Positions 34,343 to 42,915 of a DNA stretch of 64,000 nt are shown here, one piece after another (positions within the stretch are counted from its first letter, which is position 1; every line of letters begins with the position of its first letter). Source of the stretch: Actinomyces qiguomingii (GTDB lineage: Bacteria > Actinomycetota > Actinomycetes > Actinomycetales > Actinomycetaceae); the NCBI RefSeq assembly GCF_004102025.1, contig NZ_CP025228.1:2790001-2854000 (forward strand), given 5' to 3'. A program made the position numbers and the translations under genes. The notes beneath the pieces are model-generated. The model was not told the origin of the DNA. It worked only from the letters and a program-made list of their open reading frames with translations, and made no database searches.

Positions 34343-34739
34343 GTCAGGAAGCACCTCGCACCTCCAGGTGCATTGAGACGAGCTTCGGCGGTTTGTTTGC
34401 AGATATTTTTGGTGGTCAGGAAGCACCTCGCACCTCCAGGTGCATTGAGACTAACGTCGACTCGGCATATGAGATTGCTGGAACGGGTCAGGAAGCACCT
34501 CGCACCTCCAGGTGCATTGAGACCTCGGTAATAGACCCGTCACCATTGCGGTCGAGTCAGGAAGCACCTCGCACCTCCAGGTGCATTGAGACCTACGGTG
34601 ACGTTGGGAGAACGAGGAGCGATCCTGTGTCAGGAAGCACCTCGCACTTCCAGGTGCATTGAGACTAGGAGGAGACAAGGTCGAGTTCACGGACAGCGTT
34701 GTGTCAGGAAGCACCTCGCACCTCCAGGTGCATTGAGAC
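34343..34739 (+). CRISPR. CRISPR array, six 37-bp repeats and five spacers
   Basis: Repeats start at 34343, 34415, 34487, 34556, 34629 and 34703. Each is 37 bp, beginning GTCAGGAAGCACCTCGC and ending GTGCATTGAGAC; five are identical and the fifth has one C-to-T change at 34648. The repeat contains the palindrome GCACCTCCAGGTGC, giving a crRNA stem. The 3' end ATTGAGAC resembles the ATTGAAAC handle of many type I and III systems. Spacers are 35, 35, 32, 36 and 37 bp and all different. No cas gene lies within this window (29 kb or more on either side), so the array is isolated or served in trans. Confidence 0.97.
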
Positions 34740-34756
34740 ACCCGTTAACAACGGGT
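34740..34756 (+). terminator. Hairpin at the end of the CRISPR array
   Basis: ACCCGTT/AACGGGT form a perfect 7-bp stem with a three-base loop immediately after the last repeat. It could terminate the pre-crRNA, although no T run follows. Confidence 0.45.
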
Positions 34757-34779
34757 CAGCGGCGTTGCTCCCCATCGTT

Positions 34780-34836
34780 GAGTTCGGCTGTTATAACCAT
34801 CGAGGTCGGTCGACGTTACTGCCGAGTTCGGTTCTG
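34780..34836 (+). repeat. 22-bp period intergenic array C, three degenerate units
   Basis: GAGTTCGGC (34780), GAGGTCGGT (34802) and GAGTTCGGT (34824) keep the exact 22-bp period although two cores carry a substitution. It lies 40 bp after the CRISPR array; array B lies on the other side. Confidence 0.8.
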
Positions 34837-35120
34837 CGCGGGTTTTCCGGCTGAGGGATGGGCAAGGATGTGGGGACCCAGCAGGGGCGTTGGTGGGCCG
34901 GTGGTGTGGAGTGATCCCGATGCGAGTGCCGGAACGATCTGGTGGTTTCGTGTGTCCACTGCGGCGGTCACGGCCGCCAGCGGCTCCGCCACGTGCCGGG
35001 TGCTGAGCGCTGGGGCGGAGTGCCCAATTTTCGGACAAACAACGCTGGAACTAACGTCAAGCGCTGCGACGTCGGCATCACTCCAACGCTCTACTCGCCG
35101 TCACCAACGCCGCCGGGGTA

Positions 35121-35144
35121 GTTCGTCCCGAATCTGGACACTTC
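35121..35144 (-). repeat. Copy of the GTGTCCAGATTCGG dispersed motif
   Basis: GTTCGTCCCGAATCTGGACACT is the reverse complement of AGTGTCC-GATTCGG-ACGAAC at 33350-33371 with two changes. I see no gene in 34757-35471, only this motif, array C and the hairpin at 35277. Confidence 0.6.
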
Positions 35145-35276
35145 GACACCGCAATGTCTCTCCTCGGCCGGGCCCCTGTTGCTCGGCTTGGAAGTTCTTC
35201 CGGTTCGCGCATGTGAAAATGAAGGAAGGTAGGGATGCTGGCCGGGTAAGGATGAATGCGCGGCCGTAAAAGTCGC

Positions 35277-35332
35277 GGTGGGGCGCAGGCCAGAAGTGTC
35301 CAGAATGGACATCAACGGCCTTGCGCCCCACC
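35277..35332. other. Long hairpin with internal GTCC/GGAC stem
   Basis: GGTGGGGCGCAGGCC pairs with GGCCTTGCGCCCCACC (one bulged T), enclosing AGTGTCCAGAATGGACAT, whose GTCC and GGAC can form an inner stem. It is 140 bp beyond the stop of ettA, so it may end that transcript or be a structured RNA piece. Confidence 0.5.
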
Positions 35333-35471
35333 CGCAACAAGTACCACGGTGGTGTGACTGCGCGACCTTGGCGTGAGTGCACGAACCACCAGGGTCGCGC
35401 GTGTTCGTCCTCCGTCCCGCAACGCGACTCCATCGCCTCGGTAAAGACCGCAAGCGGCCTTTCCGCTCGGC

Positions 35472-37154
35472 TCAGTCGCGCGTGAGCTTCCTATAGGTGA
35501 CGCGGTGGGGACGAGCTGCTTCGACACCCAGGCGCTGGACCTTGTTCTCCTCGTAGGAGGCGAAGTTCCCCTCGAACCAGTACCAAGAGGCCGGGTTATC
35601 CTCGGTGCCCTCCCACGCCAGGATGTGGGTGGCCACACGATCCAGGAACCAGCGGTCGTGGGTGATGACCACCGAGCAGCCCGCAAAGTTCAGCAGCGCG
35701 TTCTCCAGCGAGGACAACGTCTCCACGTCCAGGTCATTAGTGGGCTCGTCCAGCAGAATCAGGTTGCCGCCCTGCTTCAGCGTGAGCGCCAGGTTCAGAC
35801 GGTTGCGCTCACCACCGGACAGCACGCCAGCCGGCTTCTGCTGATCGGCGCCCTTGAAGCCGAAGGAGGCCACGTAGGCACGCGAGGGCATCTCCACCTG
35901 GCCCACCTGGATGTAGTCCAGCCCGTCGGAGACAACCTCCCACAAAGTCTTCTTCGGGTCGATGCCCGCACGGTTCTGGTCTACGTAGGAAAGCTTGACC
36001 GTCTTGCCGATCTTCAACTCGCCGTCGTCGAGCGGCTCCAGCCCCACGATCGTCTTAAACAGAGTGGTCTTGCCGACCCCGTTGGGGCCCACGATGCCGA
36101 CGATGCCGTTGCGCGGCAGCGTGAAGGACAGGTTGTCAATCAGGGTGCGCCCATCGAAACCCTTCGTGAGCTTGGTGGCCTCCAGGACCTGGTTACCCAG
36201 GCGCGGACCCGGCGGGATCTGGATCTCCTCAAAGTCAAGCTTGCGGGTGCGCTCCGCCTCCGCGGCCATCTCCTCATAGCGGGCCAAGCGGGCCTTGGAC
36301 TTCGCCTGACGCCCGCGCGCGGAGGAACGCACCCACTCCAACTCATCCTTCAGACGCTTGGCAAGCTTGGCGTCCTTCTTGCCCTGGACCTCCAGACGCT
36401 TCTCCTTGGTCTCCAGGTAGGTGGAGTAGTTGCCCTCATAGGGGTAAAGGTGACCACGGTCGACCTCGGCGATCCACTCGGCCACATGGTCCAGGAAGTA
36501 ACGGTCGTGGGTGACGGCGATGACGGCGCCCTTGTAGGCCTTCAAGTGCTGCTCCAACCAGAGCACTGACTCGGCGTCAAGGTGGTTGGTGGGCTCGTCC
36601 AGCAGCAGCAGGTCGGGCGCCTCCAGCAGCAGCTTGCACAGGGCCACTCGGCGCCTCTCACCACCGGAGAGGTGCTTGACCTCGGCATCCGGCGGGGGGC
36701 AGCGCAGGGCATCCATGGCCTGCTCCAGCTGAGAGTCAAGGTCCCATGCGTTTGCGGCGTCGAGCTGGTCCTGCAGGGTGCCCATCTCCGCCATAAGCGC
36801 GTCGAAGTCGGCGTCGGGGTCGGCCATGGCGGCGGAGATCTCGTTGAACCGGTCGAGCTTGCCCTTGATCTCTGCGACGCCCTCCTCCACGTTGCCGAGC
36901 ACGGTCTTTTCCTCGTTCAGCGGCGGCTCCTGCAGCAGGATGCCGACGCTATAGCCCGGGGACAGCCGGGCCTCGCCGTTGGAGGGCTGGTCGATGCCGG
37001 CCATGATCTTCAGGATCGATGACTTGCCAGCGCCGTTGGGGCCGACCATGCCGATCTTGGCCCCCGGGAGGAAAGCCATGGTGACGTCGTCCAGGATGAC
37101 CTTGTCACCGTGCGCCTTGCGCGCCTTGATCATCTGGTAGATGAATTCAGCCAC
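35472..37154 (-). CDS. ettA: Energy-dependent translational throttle protein EttA (ABC-F)
   Basis: A 560-residue ABC-F protein without membrane domain, which binds the ribosomal E site and couples elongation to ATP/ADP ratio. The start is the GTG at 37154 (VAEFIYQMIKARKAHGDK), the usual EttA N terminus; longer frames are unsupported. ABC domain 1: Walker A GPNGAGKSS, signature LSGGERRRVALC, Walker B LLLLDEPTNHLD. An arm and a charged linker follow (KEKRLEVQGKKDAKLAKRL). ABC domain 2: GPNGVGKTT, LSGGERNRLNLA, LILLDEPTNDLD. Length and motifs are complete. The antibiotic-resistance ABC-F subgroups have different linkers, so EttA is preferred. Confidence 0.95.
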   Translation of the reverse strand: MAEFIYQMIKARKAHGDKVILDDVTMAFLPGAKIGMVGPNGAGKSSILKIMAGIDQPSNGEARLSPGYSVGILLQEPPLNEEKTVLGNVEEGVAEIKGKLDRFNEISAAMADPDADFDALMAEMGTLQDQLDAANAWDLDSQLEQAMDALRCPPPDAEVKHLSGGERRRVALCKLLLEAPDLLLLDEPTNHLDAESVLWLEQHLKAYKGAVIAVTHDRYFLDHVAEWIAEVDRGHLYPYEGNYSTYLETKEKRLEVQGKKDAKLAKRLKDELEWVRSSARGRQAKSKARLARYEEMAAEAERTRKLDFEEIQIPPGPRLGNQVLEATKLTKGFDGRTLIDNLSFTLPRNGIVGIVGPNGVGKTTLFKTIVGLEPLDDGELKIGKTVKLSYVDQNRAGIDPKKTLWEVVSDGLDYIQVGQVEMPSRAYVASFGFKGADQQKPAGVLSGGERNRLNLALTLKQGGNLILLDEPTNDLDVETLSSLENALLNFAGCSVVITHDRWFLDRVATHILAWEGTEDNPASWYWFEGNFASYEENKVQRLGVEAARPHRVTYRKLTRD

Positions 37155-37350
37155 AGGTCTGATACGCCTTTCGAAGGGTTGCTCGGATTCACTCGCGCCC
37201 CGACGACGCCACTCCCCCGGACTCGCCGGGGCGCGGCCTTCGTCGTCGGCGCGCACCACCACCCAGCCTACGGGAGCGGAGGGACCGGGGCGACGACGCC
37301 GGACCGTGACGCCGTGCACGTGTGCCCGGCGGTGCGTGCCGGTTGGCGGT

Positions 37351-37419
37351 TTACGACCTTGGGGTACGTTCCACGACCCCGGGGTAGTCGTAAAACGCTC
37401 CCCAAGGTCGTGAATCGAC
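37351..37419. repeat. TTTACGACC/GACCCCGGGG intergenic repeat cluster, copy 2
   Basis: A stem TTACGACCTTGGGG (37351-37364) pairs with CCCCAAGGTCGTGAA (37400-37414). The 47-bp core 37373-37419 matches 7497-7543 with four differences. It lies between the frameshifted CPBP gene's 3' end and the ettA start. I see no gene in the rest of 37155-37451. Confidence 0.85.
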
Positions 37420-37451
37420 ATCAAGCCTGCCCTCAGCCAGCACCATTCACG

Positions 37452-38346
37452 CTACCGGCGCGCCTTGTGAAGTAGCAGCACGATCACCCCTGCAACCAGC
37501 CACAGAAAGCCGATGACAGCCCAGGTGACCGGTTCGTCCACGGGGACGCCGGTGCTCACCGCCAACAGGTTGGACAGATGGAATCCTCCGTGCACGCCCA
37601 CAGCCGCCCAGGTCGAGCCCGACACCCAGCGGGCGGCCATCGCCGCCACCCCGAAGCCGAAGGGCATGGCCAAGTAGATGACACGCTCGGTCCAGCTCTG
37701 CTGGCCGCCCTGAGAAATCAAGTGCATGACGGTGAAGGCGAGCACCGATACGGCTGCCGCCACCCGGGTTGAGCCGAGAGAGCGGAACAGCCAGCCCCGC
37801 CACACCAGTTCCTCGGGAATCCCCTGCAGGAAGAACCCCAGGGCGATCTGAATCAGGATCGCCGACCACCACGTGTCACCCGGCATGGCGGACTCCTCCC
37901 GGGCGATGCCGAGCGCTTCGTCTACGGCTCCGGCCACCGGCATGACCGCGAAGGCGAGGGCGATCATGCCGACGCACCAGGTCAGCGCCCGCGGGCTCGG
38001 TCGCAGCGCCAGGGGCGGTGGGGCTCGCGTGGTCCAAGCGGTTGATCAGCAGCCGGGTGCACACGAACGCGACCAGGGTCGCCGTGGACATGATTGCAAG
38101 GACGGCCAGGCAGAGCGCCAGTAGCCCAGCGGTCCCCCGGCCGAAGACCTTTCCGTCCAGCAGCGCCTGCACTCCCGGTATGGCCATGACGAGCACCGGC
38201 ACCGTGGCGCTCAGCAGCATGACCGCGATGGCGATCACCACCCGTAGCACGGCGCCGCCCGGGCCCGGCCGGCCCGCTCGCGCCTCCAGCTCCGCATCTG
38301 TTTTGACTCCTGCCCCAGTGATCTCGTGTGCGCCCATATCGATCAC
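37452..38346 (-). pseudogene. CPBP-family intramembrane protease gene, frameshifted
   Basis: Two overlapping minus-strand frames join into one CPBP (CAAX protease/bacteriocin-processing) protein of about 298 codons. The first half starts at 38346 and gives two membrane helices (LRVVIAIAVMLLSATVPVLV, GLLALCLAVLAIMSTATLV). The second continues in another frame from about 38020 (LALRPSPRALTWCVGMIALA) and contains the catalytic motifs EELVWRGWLF and HGGFHLSNLL. The total of 895 bases is not divisible by three, so a single-base indel lies near 38005-38035. It could be a true inactivating mutation or an assembly error; the codon pattern on both sides looks intact, so the event is recent. Confidence 0.75.
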
Positions 38347-38488
38347 GTTAAGTGGCGCGAGTCACCGTTTCCAGAGCCGACGGCGATAACCAGGGCCGAC
38401 ACGCCGCGGATTCAGGGATCTATACGGGTTCTCCCCGAGTGGCCCTACCGCCCCGGCCCCGCGCAAGGCCCGGCTACACTTCAAGGGC

Positions 38489-39535
38489 ATGAACCCAGTT
38501 ACCCGCCCCCGGAAGGCCGAAGCGGGCGACAAGATCGCGGTGCTGTCGCCGTCGCTGGCTGCGCCCGCGATCGGGCCCGCAGTTCATGAGCAGGCGTTGG
38601 AGCGGCTTCGCGCCATAACCGGCCTGGTGCCGGTGGAGTTCCCCACCACCCGCCGTCTCGGAGCGTCGGCGGGCGAACGCGCCGACGATCTGAATGCCGC
38701 CTTCGCCGATCCGAGCATCCGCGCAATCATCGCCACTGCGGGCGGCGACGACGAGATGACGGTCCTGCCCCTCCTTGATCCCGAGCCGCTCCTGCGCGAT
38801 CCCAAGCCGGTACTCGGTTACAGCGACAACACCAATCTTCACCACTGGCTGTGGTCGCACGGTGTGTGCAGCTTCCACGGCGGCGCCACCCAGGTTCACC
38901 TGGGGCCCGGGCCCGACGTGGACGCCATTCATCGCGCCTCGCTGCGCGCCGCACTGCTGACGGGTGAGACACTGGAGATCACCGAGCCGGGATACTCGGA
39001 GGACTTCGGCAAGGACTGGGCCGACCCGCGAGCGCTGACCGAGTACGGGACCCGTGAGCAGACGGAGCCATGGCTTTGGGACGGGCCGGCCACGGTAATC
39101 AGCGGGCCCGGCTGGGGCGGATGTTTGGAGGTAGTGGTTCTGGGCCTCGCCGCAGGGCGCATCCTGGCCGATGCCAGTGCCCTTGATGGCTGCGTGCTGA
39201 TGCTGGAGACCTCCGAAATACTGCCGAGTCGGGAACTGGTTGCGGGCATGCTGCGCTCCTTGGGGGAACGAGGAGTGCTTGAAGCCGCAGCAGCCGTCCT
39301 GCTGGCCCGGCCGCCCGCCTCCAGTCTCCAGACCTCTCCTGATGCTCAGGCGCGTGCACAATATCGGCAGGAGCAGGCTCAGGGCGCACTTGAGATCATC
39401 CGGCGCTACAACACGGCGGCACCGGTCTGCACTGGAATCCCATTCGGGCACACCCGGCCCCAGTGGATCCTCCCCCACGGCGGCACACTCACCGTCGACG
39501 CCACTTCCCGGCGGATCACTGCCTCATACGCCTGA
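38489..39535 (+). CDS. S66-family peptidase (LD-carboxypeptidase/MccF type)
   Basis: A 348-residue serine peptidase of family S66. The nucleophile is Ser112 in LGYSDNTNLHHWL, the Glu of the triad is in LMLETSEILPS, and the His is in GIPFGHTRPQWILP. The MccF branch (which detoxifies microcin C-like aminoacyl nucleotides) and murein LD-carboxypeptidases share this fold. The long loop before the triad Glu and the LETSE motif fit the MccF-like branch, but I cannot exclude peptidoglycan recycling. No signal peptide, so cytoplasmic. It is monocistronic, diverging from the CPBP pseudogene. Confidence 0.85.
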   Translation: MNPVTRPRKAEAGDKIAVLSPSLAAPAIGPAVHEQALERLRAITGLVPVEFPTTRRLGASAGERADDLNAAFADPSIRAIIATAGGDDEMTVLPLLDPEPLLRDPKPVLGYSDNTNLHHWLWSHGVCSFHGGATQVHLGPGPDVDAIHRASLRAALLTGETLEITEPGYSEDFGKDWADPRALTEYGTREQTEPWLWDGPATVISGPGWGGCLEVVVLGLAAGRILADASALDGCVLMLETSEILPSRELVAGMLRSLGERGVLEAAAAVLLARPPASSLQTSPDAQARAQYRQEQAQGALEIIRRYNTAAPVCTGIPFGHTRPQWILPHGGTLTVDATSRRITASYA

Positions 39536-39658
39536 CGACTCTTGCGGATCGTCTCTTGCACCGCGCCAAGACTTCATCCGCACGCCCATGGCACCATCAG
39601 CCTCGAAGAGCCGACAACCTCCATGTGCATTTCATCGAGCGAGATGTTCATTTGAAAT

Positions 39659-39787
39659 ATGACTGTCGTCACCATGTCTCGCGTCGGCGCAGAACTCCCC
39701 GCGCTTGTGGACGATGCCCGCGAAGGCGCCGTCTTCCTGACCAAGCGGGGCTGGACCGCAGCTGTTCTCATCAGCCCGGCGGCCTAG
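39659..39787 (+). pseudogene. Truncated Phd/YefM-type antitoxin
   Basis: A 42-residue frame (MTVVTMSRVGAELPALVDD, then EGAVFLTKRGWTAAVLISP) matches the N-terminal DNA-binding half of Phd/YefM antitoxins and stops at a TAG just where the family normally continues with its toxin-binding tail. The GC-rich downstream sequence is non-coding repeat. It pairs with the C-terminal RelE fragment 680 bp away. It is too short to neutralise a toxin but might still bind DNA. Confidence 0.7.
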
Positions 39788-39844
39788 GTCCTGTTATGTC
39801 AGTGCTTGGGTGGCGGTTGGGCGTGTCAAGCCCCAGGCGCGCCC

Positions 39845-40000
39845 AGGGTTTGGACCGCCCGCCTCTGTTTGGACCCCTTACGTCGGTTTGGACCCCTGGC
39901 GTCGGTCCGGACCGCCCCAGTAGCACACTACGGCGGTCCAAACAGAGCAAAGCGGTCCAAATGGAGACTGACGGCCCAAACAGAAAGAAACGGTCCAAAC
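39845..40000. repeat. GTTTGGACC/GGTCCAAAC repeat cluster inside the broken toxin-antitoxin pair
   Basis: Direct units GTTTGGACC (39850, 39869, 39887) are followed by inverted GGTCCAAAC units (39934, 39952, 39990). They can fold into hairpins. The rest of 39788-40463 is strongly C/A-biased, with no gene. It belongs to the same loose family as the GGTCCAA blocks at 33.7 and 59.4 kb. Confidence 0.75.
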
Positions 40001-40463
40001 AAGGCACGCCGACGGCGGACACCCCCCACGACACGCCGGACAACATCCCCGTCAGCCCGAGGACGACCCCGATCCGGCGAGAACGTCCTTTTCAGCCCGA
40101 AACCCTCAGAATGTGAAGGGCCCGGAGATGACAAGGTCGTCCTCAACAGACCGACGCCAACCGAAGACGACCTCACACACCCGAAAACGACCACCACACC
40201 GCAACCCGGGATCCAACCACCACACCCTCACACCGGAAGAGCCACCAACGCGGCCGTGCAAGACCCACCGACCCCCTTCGACCGTCGGCAACCCGACCCC
40301 GACACCGCGGCAATGCCCTGCGCGCCTGACTGCATACAACGACCCTCACCGAGCACACAACCGGCCCGCCCGCAGGCACCCACCCCCACCGACAACCTGG
40401 CCCGGGACAACGCCCTCAACAGCACCAGAACCGAACAACCACCACAAACGACTTACACAACAC

Positions 40464-40649
40464 GACCTAATCCAGGGGGCGATCGCCCTGCTTGCCACCA
40501 ACCCGCACCCTCCCGGATGCCGCCCTCTCAAAGGCCGTCCCGCCTGGCGGGTACGCGTGGGCGAATACCGCATCATCTACACGATCGACGACGGCCGACT
40601 CGTCGTCGTTGTGGTCACGCTCGGACACCGCCGCGACGTGTACCGCTGA
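40464..40649 (+). pseudogene. RelE/ParE-type toxin fragment (C-terminal part)
   Basis: The last 61 codons of a frame give LIQGAIALLATNPHPPGCR, KGRPAWRVRVGEYRIIYTI and VVVTLGHRRDVYR, the C-terminal two thirds of a RelE-family mRNA interferase, including the basic/Tyr residues typical of the active site. The usual first 25-30 residues are missing and the upstream frame is repeat-derived low-complexity sequence without a start or ribosome site. Together with the truncated Phd upstream it is the remnant of a phd-relE module split by non-coding sequence. Confidence 0.72.
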
Positions 40650-40696
40650 ACAGGCCACCTGGACCGCCGCCGGCCGGGAAGACCGCTCTCGCAGGC

Positions 40697-41818
40697 TCAG
40701 TCGGCGGCCTGCTCCTGCTGCTTGCGCCAGCGGATACCGGCGTCGATGAAGCCGTCAATGTCGCCGTCGAACACCGAGTCGGGGTTGCCGACCTCATAGT
40801 TGGTGCGCAGATCCTTGACCATCTGGTAGGGGTTGAGCACGTAGGAGCGCATCTGGTCACCCCAGGAGGCCTTAACGTCGCCGGCCAGCTCCTTCTTCTT
40901 GGCGTCCTCCTCCTGCTGCTTGAGCAGCAGCAGGCGGGACTGGAGCACGCGCATGGCGGCAGCGCGGTTCTGGATCTGGGACTTCTCATCCTGCATGGAC
41001 ACCACCAGCCCGGTGGGCAGGTGCGTGATGCGCACCGCGGAGTCGGTGGTGTTCACGGACTGGCCGCCGGGACCGGAGGAGCGGAAGACGTCAACGCGGA
41101 TGTCGGCCTCGGGAACGTCGATGTGGTCGGTGGACTCAATCAGCGGGATAACCTCCACCGCGGCAAAGGAGGTTTGGCGGCGTCCCTGGTTGTCGAAGGG
41201 GCTTATGCGCACCAGGCGGTGGGTGCCGCCCTCCACGCTGAGCGTGCCGTAGGCGTATGGGGCGTGCACCTCAAAGGTGACGGATTTCAGCCCCGCCTCC
41301 TCAGCGTAGGAGGTATTGAGCACCTTGACCGGGTAGTCGTGACGCTCCGCCCAGCGGGTGTACATGCGCAGCAGCATCTCGGCGAAGTCGGCGGCGTCCA
41401 CACCGCCCGCGCCGGAGCGGATGGTGACCACGGCGTCGCGCTGGTCGTACTCGCCGGACAGCAGGGTGCGGATCTCCAGGTCGGACAGGTCCTTACGCAC
41501 CCCGGCCAGGTCCTGCTCGGCCTCGGCGAGCAGTTCCGCGGCGTCCTCCCCGGACTCCTCCCCTGCCATCTCCACCATGGTCTCCAGGTCGTCGATGCGT
41601 CCGCCCAGCGCCTGCACGCGCTTGAGGTCGGCCTGCGCGTGAGACAGGGCGGAGGTGACGGCCTGGGCGGCGTCGGGGTCATCCCATAGGTCGGGGGCGG
41701 CGGCCTGCTCGGACAGCTCGGCGATGCGCCCGCGCAGCGCCTCAGGGTCCGTCACGGCGACGACGGAGGCGTAGGTGTGTCGGAGCTGCTCGATCTCGGC
41801 GGGGAAGTCTGTGGCCAC
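40697..41818 (-). CDS. prfB: Peptide chain release factor 2
   Basis: A 373-residue class I release factor recognising UGA and UAA. The codon-recognition segment [10 protein letters not shown] (SPF tripeptide) and the peptidyl-hydrolysis motif GGQ at residues 251-253 ([11 protein letters not shown]) are intact. The whole protein is in one frame, so the programmed +1 frameshift found in many bacterial prfB genes is absent. It is transcribed from the minus strand, 75 bp after the last Tad gene. In many actinobacteria prfB is followed by ftsEX; here a toxin-antitoxin remnant follows. Confidence 0.96.
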   Translation of the reverse strand: MATDFPAEIEQLRHTYASVVAVTDPEALRGRIAELSEQAAAPDLWDDPDAAQAVTSALSHAQADLKRVQALGGRIDDLETMVEMAGEESGEDAAELLAEAEQDLAGVRKDLSDLEIRTLLSGEYDQRDAVVTIRSGAGGVDAADFAEMLLRMYTRWAERHDYPVKVLNTSYAEEAGLKSVTFEVHAPYAYGTLSVEGGTHRLVRISPFDNQGRRQTSFAAVEVIPLIESTDHIDVPEADIRVDVFRSSGPGGQSVNTTDSAVRITHLPTGLVVSMQDEKSQIQNRAAAMRVLQSRLLLLKQQEEDAKKKELAGDVKASWGDQMRSYVLNPYQMVKDLRTNYEVGNPDSVFDGDIDGFIDAGIRWRKQQEQAAD

Positions 41819-41893
41819 GGGCCGAGTCTAGAACAGACCCGCGGACCGAGCCGACGGCCGGGGCCCAGTCATCTCCGACGGCGGCGGGCTGCC

Positions 41894-42409
41894 TCACATG
41901 CCGGTGGTGGCCCGAGCAGTTCCGGTGGCCGTGATGGTGAAGCCCGCTGCGGGGATCACGCCCCAGGGCAGGAAGGGCGGCCGCGAGTGGGCGCTCAGGG
42001 TGACCACGGCGGTGGCGCCATCTGGACTGTAGGCCTCCAGGATCCGCAAATCACTCAGGTCAACCGGCTGCTTCACCAAATCGGCGGACGCCGCAAGCTG
42101 CACACCGGCATCGGACAGTGCACCGGGCCCGGCTTGCGTGGTGGTACCGCCGAAGTAGGAGTCCTCATCTACCGCATCGGCGGCTGCGGCCGCGGCCGAA
42201 TCGGCCAGGGAGGTCAGGGTCTTCAAGTCCAGGTAGATGGCCGTGGCCGAAGCCACTACCAGCGTCAGCGCTAGGACGACGGCGATCAGCCCTACCCCCA
42301 GCAGGAGGGTCTGTCCGTCCTCCGCACCACTGACCCGACACATCCTTCCGGCAGCCAACCTCACCCGCTCGCGCATCGTGTGCCAGCGGCTGTGCGCGAC
42401 CAAAGTCAT
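41894..42409 (-). CDS. Tad-pilus TadE/TadG-like pseudopilin with putative Flp-assembly domain
   Basis: A 171-residue protein. A basic N terminus with two extra Met codons is followed by DGQTLLLGVGLIAVVLALTLVVASATAIYLDLKTL, the TadE/G-like signal-anchor with Glu/Asp-Gly-Gln before the helix, so the true N-terminal processing resembles type IV prepilins. The C-terminal exported region of about 100 residues is beta-rich and unassigned. It is the last gene of the pilus operon, overlapping the preceding one by 4 bp. It is probably a minor pilus subunit or helicase-assisted anchor; RecA-like or vWA motifs of long TadG proteins are absent. Confidence 0.75.
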   Translation of the reverse strand: MTLVAHSRWHTMRERVRLAAGRMCRVSGAEDGQTLLLGVGLIAVVLALTLVVASATAIYLDLKTLTSLADSAAAAAADAVDEDSYFGGTTTQAGPGALSDAGVQLAASADLVKQPVDLSDLRILEAYSPDGATAVVTLSAHSRPPFLPWGVIPAAGFTITATGTARATTGM

Positions 42410-42915
42410 GGATCGTCCCCCGTTCCGGCGAGAGTGACCGAACGCTCGGCGTCTATGACGACCACATCTCGCCCCACTCCGGCCCAGGCCAGCAGTGGCA
42501 GGTCTACACCGGTTTCCACTCGCACCACTGCAGCACTGCAGGGGGTATCCGCACAGGCCACGGTCATAGCACTGGCGGGGTCCACGTCGAGTCCCTGATC
42601 CGACAGGGCCAATCCCACAGCGGTGCGGGCGTGGACAACCGCCACCTCGCCACGCTCCACCTCCAGGATGCGGCTGGCGGCATCAACAGCCGAGGCCACA
42701 GCGAAAGAGGCGGCCTGCACCTGCGCGAGGGCAATGAGCAGGTAGACCACGGGCACCACCAGGACCACAGTCCAGCCGATGAACTCCACCGGCGCATTGC
42801 CCGCCTCCGGTTCAACCCCGGGCGGAGCGAGACCGCGCAGGAGCCACCGCACACGCGGGCGCAGCCGCCGCCCGCCGACGCCTGCACCGCACCGGCTGAT
42901 GCCCCGACCGTTCAC
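42406..42915 (-). CDS. TadE-family minor pilin
   Basis: A 169-residue protein of the TadE type. A basic, Arg/Gly-rich N-terminal cytoplasmic stretch precedes EAGNAPVEFIGWTVVLVVPVVYLLIALA, where Glu in the VEF segment matches the TadE/pilin Glu+5 position. The exported part has two Cys (ACADTPC) that could form a disulfide. It overlaps both neighbours by 4 bp (ATGA). TadE proteins are processed by a prepilin peptidase and help assemble the Flp pilus; no such peptidase is in the window. Confidence 0.8.
   Translation of the reverse strand: MNGRGISRCGAGVGGRRLRPRVRWLLRGLAPPGVEPEAGNAPVEFIGWTVVLVVPVVYLLIALAQVQAASFAVASAVDAASRILEVERGEVAVVHARTAVGLALSDQGLDVDPASAMTVACADTPCSAAVVRVETGVDLPLLAWAGVGRDVVVIDAERSVTLAGTGDDP

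Noticed and set aside
34096..34662. 188-codon plus-strand frame containing repeated QEAPRTSRCIET
   Set aside because: It simply reads through the CRISPR repeats and is not a gene.
38489..39535. S66 peptidase as part of a microcin C-like biosynthetic cluster
   Set aside because: No MccB-like or small peptide gene lies nearby.
40697..41818. Programmed frameshift in prfB
   Set aside because: The gene is in a single frame from start to stop with no in-frame early UGA.
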